In this document: one piece after another, positions 21,443-32,596 of the stretch
How positions within the stretch are numbered: position 1 is the stretch's first letter
Layout of the letters: each line of letters opens with the position of its first letter
Made by a program: the position numbers and the translations under genes
Notes under the pieces: generated by a model
What the model was told of the DNA's origin: nothing
The model's input: only the letters and a program-made list of their open reading frames with translations
Databases searched by the model: none
Assembly (NCBI GenBank): GCA_001642005.1
Contig: LWCA01000265.1
Location: 1 to 35,433 of the forward strand
Length of the DNA: 35,433 nucleotides
Reading direction: 5' to 3'
From: Intoshia linei
Lineage: Eukaryota > Orthonectida > Rhopaluridae

Positions 21443-22637
21443 TTAGTAATTTTGCCCATCTTCATCATCCAATGTTTCATTTTCTTTTGAATTTTTTTTG
21501 ATTTTTGCTCTTTTATTCTATAAATTACATTTAATGTATTTTCAAAAAGAAATTATTTAATTTTAATAATTTTTTAAATTTGTTATGTTTTGACAGACTT
21601 ACAATATTTAAAATGTTTCAATTTTTAAAATTATTATAAAATAAAATTGTACAAACACTTTGTGATTAATAATCATTATAAAAATTATTACAGTGACGAT
21701 AGCATTTAATAAATAATTAATGTAATCAAATTATATATAAGGGGAAATAGAAAGTATAATTTGTGTGTCAAGTCACTTAACTTAAGAGTCATTGACAAAA
21801 AATATTATTGATATAATGACATCCACACACAAAATGTAACGTTAATAAATTCCGTTAAATAATATTAGTTGCTATCAATAATGATATTATTTGAAAAATT
21901 TTTTACCTGAAACCAAACTTTAATTTGAGACTCTTTCAAGTTTAATTCTTTAGATAATTTTCTTCGTCGATATTCGCTTAAATATTTGCTAATTTCAAAT
22001 TCATTTTTTAACATGTACAATTGCGTATCTGTAAATGCGGTACGAGAACGTTTTGATTCTTGTCGGTTTCTTATTCTGTTGCCTTTGATTTTTCTATTTC
22101 TAGATCCTAAATATATCGATTAAAACTGATAATAAAATTGCTAATAGATTATTTTAAGATATCTATCGTTGTTAATAAACAATATAATACCTGAACATGG
22201 CCTATCTGAATATCGAGTGCAATAAACCCAAGCCGGCCAAACTTTACTCTGATCTTCTTTATTAGATTCACTTTTTTCTGGATCATCTGGAGAGAATTCC
22301 ATTTTCATCATTTTTTTTTGAGTGCATTGATTTGTAATTTGACCGTCGTTGTGGTTATCATCATTATCATTATCATTTGAATTTTCATATTGATTATCGC
22401 CATCACCATCAAAATCGCATTCATATTCATTATAGTTGAATTTAGAAAAAATATTTGACAAATTTGGAAAGTGATTGGCAAGATTTAAGGGTTTTGAATC
22501 GTTTGTTTTGCTGTGTAAATATTTTGATATATTTTCCTTGTTTTGTGTCAAGTACTTTAAATATGAATTGTACAAATGTAATAAATTAACAGAAGGAGAT
22601 ATTTTTTTGTTTTGGCCAAATGATTCACTTAGAATAT
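21443..22637 (-). CDS. en: engrailed homeobox transcription factor (5' end missing)
   Basis: Minus-strand exons: about 22637-22191, 22106-21907 and 21517-21443 (TAA), phases consistent. The first carries an EH1-like end (ILSESFG; Groucho recruitment), a long acidic Asn/Asp stretch, and the engrailed-specific EH2 [15 protein letters not shown], which binds the Exd/PBX cofactor. The homeodomain ([19 protein letters not shown] ... [17 protein letters not shown]) has R3, R5, Q50, N51 and the engrailed-typical K52. The last intron falls exactly between Q50 and N51. After the homeodomain only 16 residues remain ([16 protein letters not shown]), so the EH5 block (LMAQGLYNH in relatives) is absent. 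The first exon lacks an ATG and appears to begin at a TAG acceptor that splits EH1; earlier exons were not found. Role by family: DNA-binding repressor in segment and neural patterning. Identity very secure; exact 5' border uncertain. Confidence 0.95.
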
Positions 22638-23109
22638 CTAATTTTATTATAAATATAATTTATTATTAACATAGAACTTGGTAGCAATATTTTAGATTAA
22701 TGGGGAACCATGAAATGACAAGAATTTACTGGTATGTGAAAAAATGGTTGATTTTTCGAAAAACGCCGAAAGGCGATTCGGCTGTATGTTTTATTACACA
22801 TTATATGTAATGAAGCCAATAATGTCAGATTTTTTTAGTAATTTTAATTAATGCAGTTTTTTTAAATAACAAATTAAGACAAAATTTAACAAAAATAAGC
22901 AAAGATTAAAAACAATAAAATATAAAATTATGATAAAACAAAAATACTCTATATTTGGTGACTTAAATTTACATATTTACTTGTTAGCAAAGAATATTTG
23001 ATGTATGATGAAATGTTGACATTTTTGGTGTTCACCATTGTACATTGTGTACTACACATTCTATCGTAATGTCGTAGAATCTGCAAAATTTTTATTTATA
23101 TTTTAATTT
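22638..23109. other. Region 5' of engrailed, no exon recognised
   Basis: The missing 5' exon(s) and promoter of engrailed should lie here or at higher coordinates. No ATG-initiated frame with engrailed similarity was found. The GC-richer CGCCGAAAGGCG near 22760-22785 forms a small hairpin. Confidence 0.4.
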
Positions 23110-23476
23110 TGTGTTTTAGAAATTTTTTTGAACCAAATTTTAAGTGGCGTTTATTATAAATTTTTTTTTGAATCAAAAACTAAGGTGGAGTTTTTAAGAT
23201 TTTTTTTAACCAAATTGTAAGGTTATCTTTCAGTTTAGTGGGAAAAAAATTTTCTAAAAACCCCCTTTTAAATTTGGTTTAAAAAAAATTCCTTAAAACT
23301 TGTTTCCCTTTAAAGTTTCGTTTAAAAAAACAAATCTTAAAACCACCCTTCAAAGTTTGGTTCAAAAAAATCTTAAAAACCTCTCTTGAAAGTTTGATTT
23401 AAAAAAAAATTTCTATAAAAAACGCCCCTTAAAATTTAGTTCAAAAAAAATTCGCGGGCCTTAGTTTGGTGGCCAC
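23110..23476. mobile_element. Fold-back element built from A/T-rich units
   Basis: Three left units of about 40 bp (TTTTGAACCAAATTTTAAGTGG type, 23119-23240) are followed by about five inverted units (CCCTTTAAAGTTTGGTTTAAAAAAA type, 23258-23450). The arms are imperfect reverse complements and could form one long hairpin. The right edge read inward is CAGTGGCCACCAAACTAAGG, a hAT-like terminus. It looks like a non-autonomous element with multiplied subterminal repeats. No coding. Confidence 0.7.
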
Positions 23477-23524
23477 TGCTCTAGTGTATCACAAGACAAA
23501 ATTAGGTGAGTCACGACATTTTTA

Positions 23525-23570
23525 ACTACAGTAGACCCTCGAAAAGTGGTAACCTCGGATCAACACTGCC
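23525..23570 (+). mobile_element. Solitary pogo/Tigger-like terminus
   Basis: TACAGTAGACCCTCGAAAAG resembles the TA + CAGTNGACCCTCG termini of Tigger/pogo elements. No inverted partner was found in the window, so this may be a one-ended relic. Confidence 0.4.
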
Positions 23571-24651
23571 GCTCAATTGTTTAAATCTAATTAAATGTAA
23601 AAAATATTTTTTTAGCTCATTTTTTCTCACCAAATATGTTATTGGTATAACAAATATCTTAATTCTCATTTTGATTGAAAATTTTAGGAATTTTTTTTTA
23701 CTACTACAGATAATATGTATGTATATTAGTACTATTAGTGATAGTATGTATATTATGTATAGAAATTAATTTATGAAAATAGTATCAAAATTAATTAGTT
23801 TCATGTAGATATATCGAAATGAATATAATTATATGAAATTTATTTACATTGTTAATACATTAATAAATTAATTAATTTAACCAGATTTTGAAATCGGTCC
23901 CAAGGCCCTGGAAGCGATACCGTCGTAAAATACTCCAAATTTAAAATAAAATTTGCTAATTATGTGTGTGTAACAATTTAATATTAGAACTCACCGTCCT
24001 AGAAATTTTATAAACTAAAATTCTAAGTTAGTTTTATCAAGTATAGACATTAAAATAAATTTTAATTTCAAAAATAGACAGCTTCACGGCCAAAACTTAA
24101 AGTTACGTCTTCAACGTTTAAAAAAGCAATTTATTAATAAATCTTATTATATATTATCCTAACTTATATATATAATATGCTACGTAATTTTTGTCTGTGT
24201 GTGTGTTACGCTCTATTGAAATAACTACCAGTCTTAGAATTTTATAAAATCCACACTTCAATTACAGTTTTTTCCGGGGGTGTTAGCAAAATAAATTTCA
24301 ACCTTCTAAATTCACATCTTATAGGTCAAAAAGTCCAATTGTCCTTTTTTTGAAAATCAAACTAGTATTAATATAATTATTATGAATATTTATGTCATAA
24401 TATCTTAATAGAGAGTTAATATATTATTTTTTATAATAATTTTGTAATATCCTGAAAATATACGAATCAAACTAACAAACAAAGTAAAAAAAAATATAGT
24501 AGCATATAGTTTAAATTTATCGTTTTTTTATCTTCTAAAATGTATCATTATAAACGGGTGACTGTTACATACATTATCATTATAAATGGCTTCTTAAATA
24601 TCGTGGTGCACAACACTGTATGAACCACAATGTCACCACACTCTCCTCCCC
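23571..24651. repeat. Spacer with family D copies (minus orientation)
   Basis: Two family D segments lie at 23968-24035 and 24150-24356. The latter is the longest copy and includes TGCTACGTAATTTTTG, GTGTGTGTTACG, GTCTTAGAATTTTATAAAATCC, a GGGGGTGTTAGC block and AGGTCAAAAAGTCCAATTGTCC. The two are arranged in tandem. No gene is seen. Confidence 0.65.
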
Positions 24652-24801
24652 CAGAGCCGTTTTAAGGTGTCGGCAATATGGGCTGTAGCATAGGGCCACT
24701 CATTAAAAAAGCCTCTTAAATTAATAAAAGTACTCAAAACTTTAAAGGGCCTTCGGCCCTTTGCTTATCCCAGAGCCACAAAGTGGCTTAAGTTAGCTCT
24801 G
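24652..24801. mobile_element. hAT-type MITE, 150-bp version
   Basis: The termini CAGAGCCGTTTTAAGG and inverted CAGAGCTAACTTAAGCC, with TCCTCCCC (24644-24651) and CCCTCCCC (24802-24809) as duplications (7/8), delimit it. It shares both ends and both right-end hairpins (AAAGGGCC TTC GGCCCTTT; CCACAAAGTGG) with the 598-bp element at 15935-16532, but lacks its interior. Confidence 0.9.
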
Positions 24802-24809
24802 CCCTCCCC

Positions 24810-27800
24810 CAAATAAAAAATACTCTTTGAAAAAATTGGAGCAGAAGTTGATTAATATTTACATGTTAATAATAAAAAAGTTTACATTAAAAATGATACA
24901 AACAAGCTAACTGATACAAAAATTTTTCACTTCTTACAAAATAAAAGATGAAAATATTCCGAATGTCTTTTTGTTTGTAAAAATTTAATTAAAAAATAAA
25001 AAACTCTCGAATTTTAAAAAAAACAAATTCTAAAACAGATTTTCATGCCTTTTATTTATCATAAATGCCAAACTCCAAAATTTCCATCTTGCCGGTTAAA
25101 AAAACATTTTATCGAATAATATTTAATTAATATTTAATATTAATATTACAAAACTACAAATTTTTGAATTAAAATTGTTTAAAATAAAATTTAGTATAAT
25201 TTTTGCTAATGAACCATTCTGCCAACTATTAGATTTTCTTTTTGTTTCATGAATTATTTAAAATGTTTCAAATATTTTAAAAATGACCCTTAAGTCTTTT
25301 AACAGATTATACATTAAAATCTAAGAAAAATTAATGATTATTGGAAGACACTATTTTGACTTGACTTGACTTTGAAAAAGTCCAAATCATAGTTTGACTT
25401 GTTATTTAACATTAACACATGTTACTTGGTAGCATGTTCTCGCATAATTCAAAATCTCTAGAAAACAATTTACATAATACCAAAAAAATTGATTGATCGT
25501 ATTATTGATATAACAATATCCAATTCAATATACACCGTAGACATGTTATCTTTACGGTTTCATTCATCTCACTCGACCTTGTGATGATACTGTGATACCA
25601 TAAGGAATCCAAATAAGAAAAAAAGTAGTTTCATCTTACCTAATTTATAAACAGTGTATTATGCACTATAAACAATATATAAACCAAACTTTTTAATACT
25701 TATAATTACAAAATAAAAAAGGGAAATATATATTAAAATGTTAATATGATAAATTCAATATTACAATATATTACCTTCAATCAAAAAGTTTTTTCCTTTA
25801 TCCGTTTTACAAAAAGATTGTCTGGTGAGATTCATGAATTAGATTAAATATTGAATGTTGAATGTTTAAATATTTTCAGGAATAGATAAATGATTGTAAA
25901 TTAAAATTTGAAATTGAAAATGGCAGAGTAAATGTATCTAAATGATAAATTCAAATGTCATTATTATTGGATATTTATCAAAACAGTAGATATCATTTGA
26001 TAATTAGATATCATTTCTTATAAATGCAATATAATACGTGATAATTTTATGAGCAGTAGTAAATTAAATAAAAAGTGTCCTAAAGATTAATACACAAACT
26101 TTTTGCCTAATTTACCAACCTTTGTGTATTAAATTTCAATGCACACTAGTCAATGTTATGAGTTTATTTGTTAGTTTAAAATATCAAAGATAACATTATC
26201 ATAATGCCTATTGTATCATATACATGTTCACGCCCTCATGTCTGTTTAATAATGAAAAGACTGTAAATTGATTTCTTTTATTGCTCAATACATCACTATT
26301 TTTATAATATATACATTATTTTTGGATATTGAGATACACAATCCATTTAATTACATAATCTTTAATTACTGAGCCTAGATTTACTCTATTCATATTACAT
26401 GTTAAAAAAACTAAATTAATTATATAAATTTTTATATTATGCAAACTAATTAAATCTTTTTCCCAATGATAAAATTGTGAATTACAAAATTAGACATTAA
26501 CCCACTTCTCAAATTAGATTATACATTAAAATGTATAATCTTTCATTAAAAATATGATTTGTGTAATGCTTAAAAAAAGCTGTAAATGATATTGTGAATC
26601 AATGTGTCAATCAATTTAAACTTGGATTATTAGGTACATTCAATTTGGTAAATTGAGCATTATATTTGTTAATTTTTTGGTTATAAACTTATGGAAAATA
26701 TTTTTGTTTTATGTTTGTGAATAAAAATGATTATCTGGTTACAATTTTTAATTATTTGTATATAATTTTAATTTTTTGTGCAACTGTTGAGGAATATTAA
26801 AAAAAATTATCAAAATTACTAAAATTACTAAAATTAAATGTAAAATACCAAGTTTACAAATTGAATTAACACTAAATAAATCAAAAATAATCTATAATAT
26901 TAGCATACATTACTTTTAGTGTAAATACACCCACATTTATTAAATTTGTAATAATCAGTGTCTGTCATAATGTATCGTTAATCATTGTCAGAATTTTTAA
27001 TTTGTTTTTTCATTAGATAGTTTTAATTTTATTTTAAACACTTATTGTCAATTACAACACTTGTTGAACTTGTCAATTTTTGTTATGATTGCAAAAATTT
27101 TCAAATTTTTATATTTTATAATTTTTAATTCATAATTATTTAGATTATGGTTAGTTTAAATTTTAAAAGATCTCAATAGAATTATACTGATTATAGTTTC
27201 ATTTATTTAAAAAAATACTCGTATTTACTAGACTACATTTATGTAGATTTTGAAGCGGATATCATGGTGTTATTTGGAAATTTTTGAGCGAATTTGGCAG
27301 TTTCGTAGATATGTTTTGATTAATTGAATTTCGACGACAATAATGTTACTTGAAGACAACCAAATGTCTATTACTAATATGTGAAGTATGGTCAATATCA
27401 ATGAGAATCACCAGATGGAATATAACGCCATAAAGGGGCATGCAAGTACCCTTTTGGTCACGAAGTAGTTTTGTTAATTTGAGTATACATGTAGGTTCAT
27501 TTAAGTCAGCATTTATCAACTATAACAAATTAAATATCGCTTCTTTTGATAACCCTACATTATGCTGTTTCAAAAAGCACCGGTTTGAAAACATTAAAAA
27601 GTAAGTCTCATTATTGATGATTCTGAATGAGTATAATTTCATACATCATGAATTTTAATATTTGAGGCTAAGCCATTGTGATCGTTATAAAGCTTAGTAC
27701 AATCATAATGTAATTAAAATCTTTGAATTCTGTGTACAGGTGAAAATTTAATAAAATATAGACGAACCGATAAAATGTGGTAGCTTATATTAAACATTAT

Positions 27801-28571
27801 CAAAGTGTTCTCAATGATTGGTGCATCGACCTTGCGAGCGATTTTTCTAAAACATTTATACAAAGTCAATTTTTAACATTTTATACATATTTTGTACATA
27901 TTCTTAGAGGATCGTCGAAAATTATGTATTATTACTGATGGTTTGGAAATTCTTATGTGGAGCACTATCCTCTACATTTTTAATTTCTGGGTTATCTTTA
28001 CTTCAAATTATTAATTTTCATAATTTATAGCAACCAAAAAACATTTTTCACAATAATCTTACTATCCCAAAACCCAAATCCCAAAATCCAAATTTAAATC
28101 AAACCAACTTTTGTATAGGTATTGAGGCATTGAAGAACATTAATTTACCAGCTGCCGGTAATTTTTTTCTACAGTAAATTCGAATTCAAGGTTTGTAATA
28201 TTAGATGGGATATCTACCTAATTTAGACCATGCATTGTAAAGGTTTTACATGTTGACCCTTACGTAAAATGATTTTGAAGCATTTATAAATGGATTATTA
28301 AAAAAATTATATTTTAAAATATTATGACTACATGTATTTTAATTATCCAATTTAAAAGGCCATACCATCCCCATGGAGAGGTGACTTAGCCTGTGTACGA
28401 TTAAAAAAATCATCAAAACTTTTTTAGAGTAATTTTAATAATTTTTAAACATTTGGTCCCCACTTTTTGAGGAAAATATGCCAGTAAAATCCAGTGATAT
28501 TTGTCGGGAAAATCGATTTGAAGTGTTAAGAATTTATTTTACATATTGGGTGTGGAATGATTTGCAGAGAG
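24810..28571. other. Long spacer, no gene recognised
   Basis: Almost 3.8 kb of A/T-rich DNA in which I recognise no coding exon. The part from about 27230 to 27960 is visibly less A/T-rich than its surroundings and contains a 45-codon plus frame (SFVNLSIHVGSFKSAFIN ...) without known similarity; it may be an old element. Upstream exons or regulatory DNA of engrailed could lie here, but nothing marks them. Confidence 0.4.
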
Positions 28572-28645
28572 AGGGATTCGAACCTAGCCACAGTGTTGCT
28601 GCCACACAGAATAAAATTATATGACTATAACCACTCTTCCAGTTT
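28572..28645 (-). repeat. tRNA-derived SINE-like copy 2
   Basis: On the minus strand an A box (TGGAAGAGTGGTTATAGTC, like class II tRNAs) and a perfect B box GGTTCGAATCC are about 45 bp apart. The TCATATAATTTTATTCT spacer is shared with the copy at 14842. The T-arm and acceptor do not pair, so it is not a working tRNA. A pol III-derived SINE or tRNA pseudogene is the best reading. Confidence 0.6.
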
Positions 28646-28976
28646 GACATCACGGTGAGTTAGATCAAAAGGACTATTCTAGAAAAACCCAGTACATTTT
28701 TGGGGCAAATTAATTTAAACTGCTAACAAAAATTTTTAAATATTGAGTGCGCCGCAAACAGTAAAATTTTGGGATCCACTGTCTTAGATCAACATATAAG
28801 CTGTGACATAAGGCTGTGAATATATCATTATAAAAAACGTAAATTTTAGTTTGTATAACCCTATGACCATGGATATATCATATCTACTTTACCTCAAATA
28901 AATTTCGATATTAATTTTTATTTAACACGTTTATATAATTAAAGTAAAATGACTAATGCAACTCGAATAGCTAGCA

Positions 28977-29203
28977 GGGCGGATTCAAGGGGTGCAGAAG
29001 GTGCAGTTGCACCCCTAAATTTTTTTAAAAAATTTTTTAATTAATGTTTTGTAAAATAACTGAAAAAAGTTTTAATTTATTAAAGCAATATAAATAGCGC
29101 ATAACATTACATGTCATTACATGAACAATTGATCATGTGACTTGAGGCCTTGTGTTATGTGGACTGGCCCTCATAAATTGGCACTATGACTATAATTTTA
29201 TTT
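28977..29203 (+). mobile_element. Internally deleted hAT derivative
   Basis: Starts with the hAT terminus CAGGGCGGATTCAAGGGGTG and a TGCAGTTGCACCCC palindromic block. It then joins to a segment (29115-29203) over 80% identical by eye to 16905-16990, including ACATGAACAATTGATCATGTGACTT, which encodes the transposase tail in that copy. The middle of the transposase is missing, and the right terminus was not found. Confidence 0.65.
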
Positions 29204-29523
29204 TTTACTAATTATTTATTTATTAATTATTTATTTAACTTCAATTTAAGAACCACTTCCAATTGACATTACGATTCATTTGCAAAAAAAATTTAACATA
29301 CACACATGTATCACACTATATATTTTTGATTTTTGGGTAGTGTCAAATATGGTAAATTCGTCTCTGTCGGATAACAAAAAAATTTTTAAAAAATACATTT
29401 TTCTTATTAGTTTACGGGCTAGGTAAGATTTTCGTCGTGTCAAGTAAAAACATTACAAACCAACTCTTTGAATGGGTAAAATATCGAACTATTTAAAACT
29501 TTTCAAAGTCTAGTTTATACACA

Positions 29524-29710
29524 ACTAGGTTGACTGTTATGTACTCCGTACAAGCAGCATTTAGCTCTGCCGAGGGCACATTTTTATTGTACCAAAAAAA
29601 TAAATTCACGTTGAAAATCTAACTTAAAAATCTTACTATTCAATATTATAAATCATTTAAAGGAGTGGTTTCCAAACTTGTTTTAGGTGGAACTTTCATT
29701 TCACATTTTA
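29524..29710 (+). repeat. Dispersed repeat family A, copy 3 (3'-truncated)
   Basis: Starts with the same ACTAGGTTGACTGTTATG as copy 1, keeps the GCTCTGCCGAGGGCAC and GGTGGAAC blocks, and stops matching near 29710. The shared start in copies 1 and 3 suggests a true 5' element border. Confidence 0.75.
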
Positions 29711-32316
29711 CTAATACATACTTAAACTTGGAAAAAATAATTGTTACTAATTGTCGACATCTAATCAAAACTTAATTGATTATTTACTGTTCAAATCAAA
29801 TATATATATAAATATATATTATAAATGACAACCAATACAATACAATAACAGAATAAATAATATAAATACCGTTTAATTTTCAAGCTGAAATGGAAAATTT
29901 TTTACAAATCTGAAATTGACATGATAAATAATCGCTAAAAATGAAAAAAATAAAATAATTATTAAAATTAAATTTAATAGTCAAAATTGAACAGAGTAAT
30001 AATAATAAATTTTAATTAAAAACACTTTTATGAATTATAGTACTTTGGGAAATTAAAAATGATACATATCAAAGAAAAATTGATAAACTGTCCCATATCG
30101 GCATCATATCGTACTATTTAAAATTTCTTTTGTATCAAAGTCAATTATATATATAAAATTGTATTGTATTGAATGATACAGTTGTTTACACTCTCAAATC
30201 AATTTTTTATACATTTCAATTACATGTATTTATATGTATTTGTATTCCTTTGGTGTGACATATCAAATTTCAGTAAATTTTTTTAATTATGAAATATTAT
30301 TGCTTTACTAAATTATTAATAGTTTTAGTAGATAATTTGATCAATTTTATGGCGTAAATTACGCATTTGTTATTTTCGTATTTTAATCAATTTTGTATTG
30401 GCAATTAAAATGGTTAATTTGAAACGATTTTATTATTTTAATGACAAGAATTTTGTAAGTATCTTAAATTAGTTACAAATTTTTTTAATTTTTCATTTCA
30501 TTTGGTAATTTTAAATCGGTGGAATGAACTAAAATGAACAATATGGGTAAAAAAAAAGAAAGAATAGTATAACAATATGGAATATTTGTAAAGTATAAAA
30601 ACTTTAAGGTTTCAGTTACTACGTTTATAATGTGAATTTTAAATTTAAAATTTCAATTTAAAAATTCATTATACAAATGTATAAATGACATGTATTAATT
30701 TGACCGTTAACCAAACTGAATTAGCGGCATCATGAAACTAAAAAATAAACAGTAATCAATTGAGATAAAAATAAAATTTAATCTAATCAATTTAACAATT
30801 GTGACATTGGGTCAAATTAACCATATATAAAAAATTATTTCCAAGTGATTTATTTTACTTTTGATTTATTTTCAATAGTTCCGAAATTGAAATTATTTCA
30901 AACAAAATTGTGTATTTATTATTTATACTTGATTTATTTGTCGCTATTATGACTTTTAGTCTTTATCCAAATTTTGTTTATCGTTTTTTATGGTTCTACT
31001 GACAAATGGAGTAGTTTATTGTAGTGTAATTGGTATTGTAGTTTTTGGAAATTGTATCAATTGTGATGTCTCGAATTATGATGATGCGAATGAACATTAT
31101 GCATCTATTTTTATAGATTATATATATGTATTGTAAATATTTTAATTTCCAAAATAAGAAATTTTAAATTTTTAAAATTAGAATTATATAAAATCCAACA
31201 AATGTAAGATCATTATAAAAAAAAATTTATAGGAATTTTTTCAGGGTCATTATCAGCTACAAACCTTACATACCGTAACGATCTTAGAGGGAGGTGGATG
31301 AGTGTCATCTTACTGGTCAAAAACCCCGATTGCCTTTTTTTGAGAATTAAACAAGTTAGAGAATTTAAAAAAATATATTAGATAATATAAATATTTATAT
31401 AAATGGAATGGGAATTGAAATTGGAATCTACTATTCTGTTTGAAGATTAGAAATATTGAAAAATGGTTTTATAATGTGTGCATTATAAACTTCTGGGACT
31501 GCCGTTTTCTAAATTAATGATTAGCCACATACTCACAATTTTAGCAAATTTTAATTTATAACCGTAAGGAATCTTTACTAAGGGTAGTCCTTTACCAATA
31601 TAAAATTGAATGTAAGGTTTTGTTAACTTTTATTTACAACATTAACCGTTGTACAATTAAACAAAATACATAAAAAATCATACTATTTTTAGACATTGAA
31701 TCTTTTAAGGTCAATAATACAATTTCCCTTTTTTTGAAAAAATTTAATTATTCCTATATTTTAAAAAACATAAATTTTGAGACGCGTTTTAAAATTATTA
31801 CCATTTGTCATAAATATCAGCATCCGTAATGTGTATCTTTAATGTCAAAACCATAAATTAGCTTTTTTTTAAAAATGAAAAAAGTCCTATATTTTATAAA
31901 ATATATCTTCTGTAATTGTTTTTAAAATGATCAGCAATTAAAATTATCATTAATCGAAACCTCAAAAAAGTGAATTTCAGGGTCAAAACCCAATATTACC
32001 ATTTTTTAAAAAAATTAAAATAATCTAAGAATTTAAAAAAAATGACAGTTCATACAGTTATATCTAGTTAAGAGATCTAAAAAAATTCAATATCACAAAG
32101 TAATGACCTCAGTGTCACCACAGCACTTTAGTATTCATGTTTTTTATTTGGTGATCATCTTATAAAAACAAAAAATATTAAATAACTAAGTGCTAGAATT
32201 GAAAAAAATATTATTCTGATACATTTTATTCAATTTGATCTAGTTGCAAAATTTCAACCTCAAAAATCTACGCATTTCCGGTGAAAAATAAATTTTAATT
32301 TTTGAATTTATATTAT
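29711..32316. other. A/T-rich spacer, no gene seen
   Basis: No open frame with recognisable similarity. Short segments of the family D tail recur at about 31300-31345, 31690-31740 and 31975-32010 (GGTCAAAAACCC..ATTGCC followed by a T run). Confidence 0.45.
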
Positions 32317-32453
32317 CCCTTTCACTGTTTGAAATTTGTTTTAATTTAAACTTGTAAAATTTTTAAATTACCTATGTGAAAATGTATGAAACTAAAACAA
32401 TAGTTTTTAAAAATTATGCTGTTATAGTACAGAATACATCGACAGTGAACGGG
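32317..32453. mobile_element. Short piggyBac-type MITE
   Basis: The termini CCCTTTCACTGT and inverted CCCGTTCACTGT are flanked by TTAT (left, one change from TTAA) and TTAA (right). It is 137 bp and non-coding. The architecture matches the 433-bp element at 9897-10329, but the terminal sequence differs, so it is a separate family. Confidence 0.75.
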
Positions 32454-32596
32454 TTAAAAATAAAAAAATTCATGTACAATTTAAAAAAAAAGTGGAAATT
32501 GACCTGATACATATTTGAATTACATAAATTTAAACAAATTGACACTATAAGGTTTTAATTTAAATAATTTTATTATAATAATTTAAAAGAATAAGG

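Noticed and set aside
23506-23769. 87-codon plus-strand open frame
   Set aside because: Its start lies in a pogo-like transposon terminus and the rest is A/T-driven hydrophobic sequence.
28572-28645. A functional tRNA gene
   Set aside because: A and B boxes are present, but neither the T stem nor the acceptor stem pairs, and a related non-tRNA copy exists at 14842.
28690-28790. hAT MITE ending at GGGATCCACTG near 28783
   Set aside because: The right end resembles a hAT terminus (CAGTGGATCCCAAAA inverted), but no matching left end or good 8-bp duplication was found.
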